Assembly (NCBI RefSeq): GCF_014202075.1 | Contig: NZ_JACHFZ010000006.1 | Span: 1-64,000 of the forward strand | Direction of reading: 5' to 3' | Origin: Brevundimonas basaltis | GTDB taxonomy: Bacteria; Pseudomonadota; Alphaproteobacteria; Caulobacterales; Caulobacteraceae | DNA: 64,000 bases | Part shown: in pieces, positions 33,801 to 39,990 of the stretch | Layout: each line of letters begins with the position of its first letter | Position numbering within the stretch: the stretch's first letter is position 1 | Made by a program: the position numbers and the translations under genes | Notes under the pieces: model-generated | Databases searched by the model: none | What the model was told of the DNA's origin: nothing | What the model saw: the letters and a program-made list of their open reading frames with translations, nothing else

Positions 33801-34004
33801 GACCACGCCTTCGCGCTTCTGCGTTTCCCGCGCCAATTCGACCAGGTCGATGGCCTGGGCGACGACCGCCTCGCGCTCGGCGGCGCTCAACGGCACGCGG
33901 GCCAGCAGTCCGCGCACGACCTCGCCCTCGTCGGCGTATTTGCCGTGGTCGAGGGCGTCCCAGTCCTGGGTCAGGGGGGGCGGCGGGAAGACGTGTGCGT
34001 TCAT
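30858..34004 (-). CDS. putA: Bifunctional proline dehydrogenase / L-glutamate gamma-semialdehyde dehydrogenase
   Basis: PutA oxidises proline to glutamate in two steps, the first with FAD and the second with NAD. The 1048-residue protein has an N-terminal arm and alpha domain, the PRODH barrel (about residues 180-470) with LVKGAYWDTEIKRAQ, and a C-terminal aldehyde dehydrogenase with FIAETGGLNGM and the catalytic Cys near residue 839 in GSAGQRCSALRML. The ribbon-helix-helix DNA-binding domain of E. coli PutA is absent, so it should not repress its own gene. The membrane-interacting C-terminal domain is also short. Confidence 0.95.
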   Translation of the reverse strand: MNAHVFPPPPLTQDWDALDHGKYADEGEVVRGLLARVPLSAAEREAVVAQAIDLVELARETQKREGVVESFLQEFSLGTREGLALMCLAEALLRIPDEDTRDKLIAEKIGSSDWASHLGQSDNLFVNASTWGLMLTGKLVDVDEDARRDLPGFVRRVAGRIGEPVIRQAVAAAVRMMGEQFVVGRTIKGALRRANREEWLCSFDMLGEGARTVADAERYETVYAQAIHGVGKAIPERKEMQGPMTGHGVSVKLSALSPRYEATQEARVWAELYPRVKRLALIAASYDINFCMDAEESDRLALSLKLLDALAHDPDLGDWKGLGLAVQAYQKRAPEVIARVAELARVSGRRLMVRLVKGAYWDTEIKRAQVMGRPDYPVFTTKAATDLNYLVCARDILDADPHLYGQFATHNAVSLAAVQHMARASKVRVEFQRLHGMGEALYEAAEQMWAEDRFVVRGYAPVGGHEELLPYLVRRLLENGANSSFVHALLDERVPAATVAADPILQVEAHPDRHSRIPAPQNMYTDRQNSLGRDYSRLEDRERHAQALELVDREKLTSGPIIGGMLRAGTNPQDVTNPFDINQVLGHVSEATEAEIDAAIAAAGKAQIAWDRQGGARRALVLNAMADALEADLDRLVALLSREAGKTLNDGVAEVREAADFCRYYAVLAERDFGGPETLQGPVGETNQLILHGRGVFACISPWNFPLAIFTGQVAAALAAGNAVLAKPAEQTPLVAAEAVRLFHKSGLNPDLLALVPGRGDTVGAALVNHPGIDGVAFTGGTDTAAMINRSLAARPGPIIPFIAETGGLNGMFVDTTALREQVIDDVILSAFGSAGQRCSALRMLYIPKDSADQIIEGLKGALAAQVVGDPADPGTDIGPVIDIDARQMLESHIKRLSREGKILARASLPAGSERGELFAPTIAEVKTPDFLEKEVFGPILHIYRYDPAKLKEVAGKLAARGFGLTLGVHSRIEAFASEVIRLVPAGNVYINRSITGAVVGVQPFGGEGLSGTGPKAGGPYSLIRYAAEKAISNNIAAQGGDPALLNL

Positions 34005-34116
34005 GGGGCGCGTCTAGCTCGTTTTTCCGCCGAACGGGAGAGGGTGCGGCGTCTCGCCAAGCCAGTTCCAAACCGCTAGATCAGTTCCCCGATCAACGGC
34101 GGAGCCTTTCGGCTAC

Positions 34117-35202
34117 ATGCGCATCGTTCTGGCCACAGACGCCTGGGAGCCCCAGGTCAACGGCGTCGTCCGCACCCTGACCCGGACCATCGCGGAATGC
34201 CGCGGCATGGGTCATGAGGTCGAGGTCATCGAACCCAGCCAGTTCAAGACCATCCCCTGCCCGACCTATCCGGAGATCCGGCTGGCGCTGGGGGCGGAGG
34301 AGGAGATCCGCGAGCGGCTGCGGGCGTTCGAGCCGGAGGCGGTGCATATCGCCACCGAGGGCCCGATCGGCATCGCCACACGGCGCATCTGCGTGGAATG
34401 GAAGCTGCCGTTCACGACCAGCTACCACACCAAATTCCCCGAGTACGTCTCGGCCCGGTTCCCGATCCCGGTGCAGGTCGGCTACGCCTATATGAAGTGG
34501 TTCCACAAGCCGTCGGGACGGCTGATGGTGGCCACGCCGACCTTGCGCGACGAGCTGTTGACGCACGGGTTCCGGAACGTCTCGCCGTGGTCGCGGGGCG
34601 TCGACACGGAACAGTTCAACCCGGACCTGCCGCGCATCTATGACGAGATGGGCGGCAAGGACTGGCCGCGGCCGTTCTGGCTGAACGTCGGCCGGGTGGC
34701 GGTCGAGAAGAATATCGAGGCCTTCCTCAGCACCGATCTGCCGGGGACCAAGATCGTCGTCGGCGACGGCCCGGCGCGGGCCGAGCTGGAGGAGAAATAC
34801 CCGGAGGCCAAATTCCTCGGGGCGAAATTCGGCGAGGACCTGGCCCGCTGCTTCCGGGACGCCGACGTCTTCGTCTTCCCCAGCTGGACCGACACCTTCG
34901 GCCTGGTGATTCTGGAGGCCATGGCCACGGGCACGCCGGTCGCGGCCTATCCGGCGCACGGGCCGATCGACATCATTCCGGGCTCGGACGCCGGGGCCAT
35001 CGACAAGGACCTGCGCGTGGCCTGTCTGGAGGCGTTGAAGTGCGACCGGCGCGCGGTGCGGGCCTATGCGGAAAAATTCAGCTGGCGCGCCTCGGCCGAG
35101 CAGTTCGTCGAGAACCTGCAGCCCTATCCCGAGCCGGAGCGCGGGCGGTTCTGGCGGCGGCTCCGCCGGATCGCGCGGCTGCGGAAGAAGGCGGCGGCTT
35201 GA
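34117..35202 (+). CDS. Family 4 glycosyltransferase (mannosyltransferase-like)
   Basis: The 361-residue protein has a GT-B fold: MRIVLATDAWEPQVNGVVRT at the N-terminus, TTSYHTKFPEYV in the acceptor domain, and LNVGRVAVEKNIEAFL and FPSWTDTFGLVILEAMATGTPVAAY in the donor-binding domain, including the E(X7)E-type segment. These features match GDP-mannose-dependent alpha-mannosyltransferases acting on glycolipids. The acceptor is unknown. A highly basic tail may contact the membrane. It is followed by an inverted repeat array. Confidence 0.88.
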   Translation: MRIVLATDAWEPQVNGVVRTLTRTIAECRGMGHEVEVIEPSQFKTIPCPTYPEIRLALGAEEEIRERLRAFEPEAVHIATEGPIGIATRRICVEWKLPFTTSYHTKFPEYVSARFPIPVQVGYAYMKWFHKPSGRLMVATPTLRDELLTHGFRNVSPWSRGVDTEQFNPDLPRIYDEMGGKDWPRPFWLNVGRVAVEKNIEAFLSTDLPGTKIVVGDGPARAELEEKYPEAKFLGAKFGEDLARCFRDADVFVFPSWTDTFGLVILEAMATGTPVAAYPAHGPIDIIPGSDAGAIDKDLRVACLEALKCDRRAVRAYAEKFSWRASAEQFVENLQPYPEPERGRFWRRLRRIARLRKKAAA

Positions 35203-35204
35203 TG

Positions 35205-35339
35205 GGGGCTAGGGTCTAGGGTCTAGGTTCTAGCGAGCTTTGGAGCAGGTTCGGATGGCCTTCGACCGCTCCCAAATCCCTAGCCCCAAATCCCTAGCCC
35301 CAAATCCCTAGCCCCCAGCCCCTAGCCCCCAGCCCCTAG
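35205..35339. repeat. Inverted heptamer array, locus 2
   Basis: The left arm (35205-35232) has four heptamers (GGGGCTA, GGGTCTA twice, GGTTCTA). The right arm (35274-35339) has a 14-bp unit AAATCCCTAGCCCC three times, then CAGCCCCTAGCCCC and CAGCCCCTAG, so it has period 7 doubled. The final CTAG supplies the stop codon of the porin gene at 35336-35338. The locus lies between convergent genes. Confidence 0.88.
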
Positions 35340-36553
35340 AAGTCGAACTGCGCCCGGAACTGCAGGGTCTGGACGTCGACGTCCGAGGCGGCGACCTGGG
35401 CCTTGTTTTTGGCGTCGGTGTAGTTGGCCATGAAGCGCACGCGCGAGACCGGGTACCAGGTGGCCCCGACGGTGACGGCGGAGTATTCGCCGGCCGTGGC
35501 CACGCCGGCGAAATCGGTCAGGTCGGCCGCGTCGTAGCGGAGCCCCAGCTCGACGGCCCCCAGGCCGCCCTTGCCCAGCGGTTCGCGGATGCTGACCCGG
35601 TCGAACTTGCCGTCGGCGGCCTTGTACTTGCGCTGTTCGCCGGTCGGGAAGAAGGAGGCGAAGACGTAGTATGCGTCCGCCCGGGCCGAGCCGCCGCCGG
35701 TCAGGTCGGCGTCGATGCTCGCCCATTCGCCCTGCAGCGAGAAGGAGCGCCAGACCCCGGCGGCTTCGAGCCCGATGGCGGTGTCGCCGTCACCGGCGCC
35801 AAGCGGCGAGGAGCCGGCGTCGGTGTAGCGGTCGCCGAAATTGGTGTTGTTGCGGACGCGGTAGCGGAAGGGGGTGTCGTCACGCCGGTCGCGGTCGCGG
35901 GCCCAGACGCCGAGGTGAATATTGGTGTCGTCGCTGACGACCGGAGCGAAGTGGGCGCGGGCGAAGACGCCGCGCTGCTCGTCGCCATCGCCCGGCGCGC
36001 CCGCGTTGACCGAGTCGCCGTGGACGCCGCCCGTGACGGACCAGTTGTCCCCGCCGGTGCGCGCGGCGAAGGTCATGACCCGACCGCCGTCGATCAGGTC
36101 ATTGAGCGGCCCTCTCTCCATGAAGGTCGTGTACCGCGCCGACGTCACGTTCTCGAGCGACAGACTCTTGAAATTGCCGACGGTGAAGGCGGTGTGATCG
36201 CCGGGTGCGTACTGGACGTAGAGGTCCTCCCAATTCGATTCACCGTTGGTGAAATTGGCTTCGGCGACGTAGCTCCACTGATCGCCAAACGTCCCCTGCA
36301 CGCCGATGCGGGCGGTGCGGAAACGGTCCTCGGAGGCGCGGAAGTCGGCGCCGACGGCGCGGTCCACATCCTGGTCGACGTAGTCGGCGAAGACCCGGCC
36401 CCGGAGCTTCATCGTGAAGTCGCCCCATTTGAATTCGGGGGCGCCCTTCCATGTGACGGTGGCGGGCTGGGAGTCCTGGGCGAGGGTCGAGCCGGCCGTA
36501 AGCGAGAGGGCGGCGGCGAGCGCGGCGCCCGCCAGCAGGGAGTGTTGTCGCAC
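35336..36553 (-). CDS. OprO/OprP-family phosphate-selective porin
   Basis: The 405-residue precursor has a signal peptide (about residues 1-25, ending TLAQ) and a beta-rich body with alternating polar and hydrophobic residues ending in LQFRAQFDF, the C-terminal Phe typical of outer-membrane barrels. It matches the OprO/OprP porin family, trimeric channels for phosphate or polyphosphate. pstS lies upstream of it in the same direction and a Pho-box-like site precedes it, consistent with induction under phosphate limitation. Anion specificity residues were not checked. Confidence 0.88.
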   Translation of the reverse strand: MRQHSLLAGAALAAALSLTAGSTLAQDSQPATVTWKGAPEFKWGDFTMKLRGRVFADYVDQDVDRAVGADFRASEDRFRTARIGVQGTFGDQWSYVAEANFTNGESNWEDLYVQYAPGDHTAFTVGNFKSLSLENVTSARYTTFMERGPLNDLIDGGRVMTFAARTGGDNWSVTGGVHGDSVNAGAPGDGDEQRGVFARAHFAPVVSDDTNIHLGVWARDRDRRDDTPFRYRVRNNTNFGDRYTDAGSSPLGAGDGDTAIGLEAAGVWRSFSLQGEWASIDADLTGGGSARADAYYVFASFFPTGEQRKYKAADGKFDRVSIREPLGKGGLGAVELGLRYDAADLTDFAGVATAGEYSAVTVGATWYPVSRVRFMANYTDAKNKAQVAASDVDVQTLQFRAQFDF

Positions 36554-36651
36554 GGAGAGAATCCTTCGGTTGCCTGGCCGACCGGATGCGGTCTGTCAGG
36601 CGCCGGAGTATCTGCGCCGCGCGACAATTCCGCTGTGATCCGGCGACGATA

Positions 36652-36670
36652 CGGTGAGATTGCGGTGACG
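36652..36670 (-). promoter_or_regulatory. Pho-box-like site upstream of the porin gene
   Basis: On the porin sense strand CGTCACCGCAATCTCACCG contains GTCAC and CTCAC half sites with an exact 11-bp period, the geometry of PhoB boxes. It lies about 100 bases upstream of the start. PhoB binding is inference. Confidence 0.4.
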
Positions 36671-36750
36671 CTTATCCGACCGGGACGCCTCGGTCTCGTG
36701 ACACTTCCCCGGAGGAATTATGACAGCGGCGGCGAGGCGGGGACAGCGAA

Positions 36751-36778
36751 ACGCCGCGGGCCTTGCGACCCGCGGCGT
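36751..36778 (-). terminator. Terminator-like hairpin downstream of pstS
   Basis: A perfect 10-bp stem (ACGCCGCGGG at 36751-36760 with CCCGCGGCGT at 36769-36778) lies 29 bases beyond the pstS stop. On the minus strand it is followed by TTTCG. It separates pstS from the porin promoter. Confidence 0.55.
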
Positions 36779-36807
36779 CCGATCGGCTTCGAATGGACCC
36801 GGCCCGA

Positions 36808-37872
36808 CTATTCGGGGCTGGCCATCGGCGTCAGGGCCGCGGCCGTGGCGCGCTGGGCGGCCAGCTCGGCGGCGGGCAGCGGCACCAGGCCGCGGTCCTG
36901 CAGATAGCCGCCGCGACCGGCCGAGGCCTCCGACATATATTCCATGAGGAATTCCTTGAGGCCCGGCGTGACGCCGATGTGGGCCTTCTTGACGTAGATG
37001 AACATCGAGCGGGACACCGGATAGGCCCCGGAGGCGATGGTCTCCGGCGTCGGCATGACGCCGTTGACGGCGTGCGCCTTCACCGTGTCGGCGTTCTGTT
37101 CGAGGAAGGAATAGCCGAACACGCCGGTAGAGCCGGGGGTGCGGGTCAGGGTCTGCACGATGGCGTTGTCGTTCTCGCCCGAGTCGATCCAGGCGCCGTC
37201 CTCGCGGAGGGTATGGGCGAGGGTCTCGAAACGGTCCTTGTCGCTGTCGGCCAGAGCGGCCAGCTGCGGGATGGCCTTGGCCGAGGGGGCCATGGCCAGC
37301 TCGAGCCAGGAGTCCCGCGTGCCCGAGGTCGGCGGTGGGCCGTAGACCATGATGCGGGTCGAGGGCAGGCCCGGATTGACCTGGTTCCAGCTGGTGTGCG
37401 GGTTGGCGATAAAGCCGCCGTCCGGGCCCGGCACTTCCTTGGCCAGGGCGAGGTAAAGGTCGTCGCCCGCGAAGCCGTAGTCAGGGGCGTTGAGCGCCGT
37501 GGCGATGACCAGACCGTCATAGCCGATCTTCAGCTCGATGATGTCGGTGACGCCGTTGGCCTGGCACATCTCGAACTCGGACTTCTTCATCCGGCGCGAG
37601 GCGTTGGCGATATCCGGAGTGGTGGGGCCCGTGCCCTGGCAGAACGCCTGGATGCCGCCGCCGGTGCCCAGCGATTCCACGCGCGGCGCGGCGCCGCCCG
37701 AAGTGCGGGCGAAATTCTCGGCCACGCGGGTGGTGAACGGGAAGACGGTCGAGGAGCCGGCGGCCCAGATGCCGGAGCGGGCGCCCTGGGCGCCTCCGGT
37801 CTGGTTGTCGCCACAGGCCCCGAGGGCGAGCAGGGCGATCGCCGAGGCGGCGGCGAACAGGGTGCGGGTCAT
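36808..37872 (-). CDS. pstS: Phosphate ABC transporter substrate-binding lipoprotein
   Basis: PstS captures phosphate for the PstCAB importer. The 354-residue precursor has a lipoprotein signal with lipobox ALGAC near residue 20. The mature part has the phosphate-loop segments SGIWAAGSSTVFPF, GTGGGIQAFCQG and PPPTSGTRDSW, typical of PstS. Its C-terminal region contains GVTPGLKEFLMEYMSE. pstC, pstA and pstB are not in the window. Pho-box-like repeats precede it, and an inverted heptamer array lies between them and the lpdA gene. Confidence 0.9.
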   Translation of the reverse strand: MTRTLFAAASAIALLALGACGDNQTGGAQGARSGIWAAGSSTVFPFTTRVAENFARTSGGAAPRVESLGTGGGIQAFCQGTGPTTPDIANASRRMKKSEFEMCQANGVTDIIELKIGYDGLVIATALNAPDYGFAGDDLYLALAKEVPGPDGGFIANPHTSWNQVNPGLPSTRIMVYGPPPTSGTRDSWLELAMAPSAKAIPQLAALADSDKDRFETLAHTLREDGAWIDSGENDNAIVQTLTRTPGSTGVFGYSFLEQNADTVKAHAVNGVMPTPETIASGAYPVSRSMFIYVKKAHIGVTPGLKEFLMEYMSEASAGRGGYLQDRGLVPLPAAELAAQRATAAALTPMASPE

Positions 37873-37921
37873 GGATCAGGCTCCGACGACGGTTGAGGTC
37901 GAGGCTGCTTGGACCACAGGT

Positions 37922-37953
37922 TTGTGACGGGCGGTGCGACGGAAAGGTGACGG
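37922..37953 (-). promoter_or_regulatory. Pho-box-like repeats upstream of pstS
   Basis: On the pstS sense strand three GTCAC/GTCGC half sites occur. Two are 11 bp apart (GTCAC at 37947-37951, GTCGC at 37936-37940) and a third follows at 12 bp (GTCAC at 37924-37928). The spacing fits PhoB boxes. They start about 50 bases upstream of the ATG. Confidence 0.45.
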
Positions 37954-37969
37954 TTCGGCGACGCTGGGA

Positions 37970-38151
37970 GGGCTTAGGTCGTAGGGCTTAGGGCTTAGGG
38001 CTTAGGGCTTAGGGCTTGGGGCTTAGGTTCTAGGCGGTGCGGCGAGCGGCGGGCAGGTCCGGCAGCGGGCGGCGACCTGCCAAGCCCTGACCTCCAAGCC
38101 CTACGACCTAAGCCCTAAGCCCTAAGCCCTAAGCCCTAAGCCCTAAGCCCT
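37970..38151. repeat. Inverted heptamer array, locus 3
   Basis: The left arm (37970-38032) has nine heptamers, mostly GGGCTTA with GGTCGTA, GGGCTTG and GGTTCTA variants. The right arm (38082-38151) has ten, mostly AAGCCCT with GACCTCC and ACGACCT. The variant unit GGTCGTA is mirrored by TACGACC at the matching register, so the outer 20 bases of the arms are exact complements. The last right-arm unit supplies the lpdA stop codon (38150-38152). Confidence 0.9.
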
Positions 38152-39547
38152 AGATGTGGATGGCATGCCCCAGCGCCCGCAACGACGCCTCGTGGAAGGC
38201 TTCGCCGAGAGTGGGGTGGACGTGGATGATCCCCGCGACGTCTTCGAGCACCGCCCCCATCTCGAGCATCTGGGCGAAACTGTTGGAGAGTTCGGCGACG
38301 TGCTGGCCGACGGCCTGGACGCCGAGCAGGCGGTGGTCGGCCTTTGACGCCAGCACGCGGACGAAACCGCCGTCCTCACCGGCCTCGATGGCCAGGGCGC
38401 GACCGATGGCGGCCAGCGGGAAGACCGCCTGGATGACGTCGTCGCGGCCCTCGATATCCAGCGGGCCGAGGCCGGCGGAGACGATCTCGGGCTCGGTGAA
38501 ACAGACGGCGGCGATGGTCACCGGGTTGAAGATCTTGTCATGGCCGGCGATGCGTTCGGCCACGACCTCGCCCTGGGCCGAGCCCTTGTGCGCCAGCATG
38601 GGTTCGCCGGTCAGGTCGCCGACGGCCCAGACGTTCTTCATGCTGGTGGCGCAGCGCTCGTCGATCTTCACGAACGGCCCGGCCATGGCCACGCCCATGT
38701 TTTCGAGGCCCCAGCCCTGGGTGCGCGGCTTGCGGCCGACGGTGACCAGCACCTTGTCGGCCTTGAGCTTGAGGGCCTTGCCGTCCTTATCGGTGACGTT
38801 CAGGGCGCCCTTCTCGAACGACCCGGCTTTCGCGCCGAGATGCAGGTCGACGCCGTGCTTCTCGAGCCATTTCTGCACCGGATCGGTCAGGGCCTTGTCG
38901 TAGAGCGGCAGCAGCCGGTCGGCCATTTCGACGATGGTGACCTCGGCCCCCAGCTTGCGGTAGGCGATGCCGAGCTCCAGCCCGATATAGCCGCCGCCGA
39001 CGACGACCAGCTTGCCCGGGACCTTGTCGAGCGACAGGGCCTCGGTGGAGGAGATGACGTCGCCGCCGAACGGCAGGAAGGGCAGTTCGACCGGGTCGGA
39101 ACCGGTGGCGAGGATGACGTGCTCGGCGCTGATGGTGAGGTCGCCGTCGGCGGTTTTGACCGTGCAGGTCTTGGCGTCGGAGAAGGTCGCCCAGCCCTTG
39201 ATGACCTTGACCTTCGACTTCTTCAGCAGGCCCGCGACGCCAGTGTTCAGCTTGCGGACGATGCCGTCCTTCCAGGCCACGGTGGCCGTCAGGTCGATGG
39301 CGGGTTTGCTGGCGGTGATGCCGAGCGTGCCGCCGTCGGCCGCCTTGGACACCGTCTCGAATTTCGAGGCGGCGTGGATGATGGCCTTGGACGGGATGCA
39401 GCCGACATTGAGACAGGTCCCGCCCAGCCCGTCGCCGCCGTCGACCAGCACAGTGTCGAGGCCGAGCTGGCCGCAGCGGATGCCCGCGACATAGCCGCCG
39501 GTGCCGGCGCCGATGATGAGGACTTTGGTGGTGAGGGTTTGGGTCAT
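38150..39547 (-). CDS. lpdA: Dihydrolipoyl dehydrogenase (E3)
   Basis: E3 reoxidises the dihydrolipoyl groups of E2 with FAD and NAD. The 465-residue protein has the FAD dinucleotide motif IIGAGTGGYVAGIR, the redox disulfide GGTCLNVGCIPSKA, a second dinucleotide motif VVVGGGYIGLELG and the C-terminal HVHPTLGEA base. It is the last gene of the branched-chain 2-oxoacid dehydrogenase operon, so it probably serves BkdB. Its start overlaps the upstream secreted-protein gene by four bases. Confidence 0.95.
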   Translation of the reverse strand: MTQTLTTKVLIIGAGTGGYVAGIRCGQLGLDTVLVDGGDGLGGTCLNVGCIPSKAIIHAASKFETVSKAADGGTLGITASKPAIDLTATVAWKDGIVRKLNTGVAGLLKKSKVKVIKGWATFSDAKTCTVKTADGDLTISAEHVILATGSDPVELPFLPFGGDVISSTEALSLDKVPGKLVVVGGGYIGLELGIAYRKLGAEVTIVEMADRLLPLYDKALTDPVQKWLEKHGVDLHLGAKAGSFEKGALNVTDKDGKALKLKADKVLVTVGRKPRTQGWGLENMGVAMAGPFVKIDERCATSMKNVWAVGDLTGEPMLAHKGSAQGEVVAERIAGHDKIFNPVTIAAVCFTEPEIVSAGLGPLDIEGRDDVIQAVFPLAAIGRALAIEAGEDGGFVRVLASKADHRLLGVQAVGQHVAELSNSFAQMLEMGAVLEDVAGIIHVHPTLGEAFHEASLRALGHAIHI

Positions 39548-39987
39548 TCGCCGGTGTCCGGTTCGATAAGGGCAAGCAGGTCGTTGGCCTCAAGCATCAG
39601 CAATCCGCCTTCGTCGATCAGAATCGAGAAACCGTCCGGGCCATCCTTCTCGAGGATCAGGATCGACATACCTTCGACCAGGGAGCCCAATCGTCGGCTC
39701 GCGAGCGGTGAGCATGTGCTCGGCAGGCTCTGGTCTTCAAAGGCAATCGAACGCCCGGTGCCGCGCACGATCCGCTCCGGTTCGATGTCCGCCCGTACAC
39801 GAAGACCGTCACGTCTCGGAGAGGTCAACCGGCCAATAACGATGCGATCGGCTGTGGCGATCAGCCGTGAGTTCTCGGCGGCGATTTCCGACGGATAGGC
39901 GCGAGCGCCTTCGCGGCAAGCCCAAGCGTCAGTGGACGCCATGGTTCCAATCACGATTGCTGCCGCAGCGACGAAAAGCCGGTTCAC
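39544..39987 (-). CDS. Secreted protein of unknown function inside the bkd operon
   Basis: The 147-residue precursor has a signal peptide (about residues 1-22, ending DAWA) with Cys24 just after it; the Cys does not fit a lipobox. A beta-rich region follows (RIVIGRLTSPRRDGLRVRADIEPERIVRGTG) with a second Cys (STCSPL), then an acidic C-terminus (SILIDEGGLLMLEANDLLALIEPDTGE). GC appears lower than in the flanking genes and codon use is less biased. It sits between bkdB and lpdA with a four-base overlap to lpdA, yet a secreted protein has no known role in this cytoplasmic complex. No family recognised. Confidence 0.65.
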   Translation of the reverse strand: MNRLFVAAAAIVIGTMASTDAWACREGARAYPSEIAAENSRLIATADRIVIGRLTSPRRDGLRVRADIEPERIVRGTGRSIAFEDQSLPSTCSPLASRRLGSLVEGMSILILEKDGPDGFSILIDEGGLLMLEANDLLALIEPDTGE

Positions 39988-39990
39988 GCC

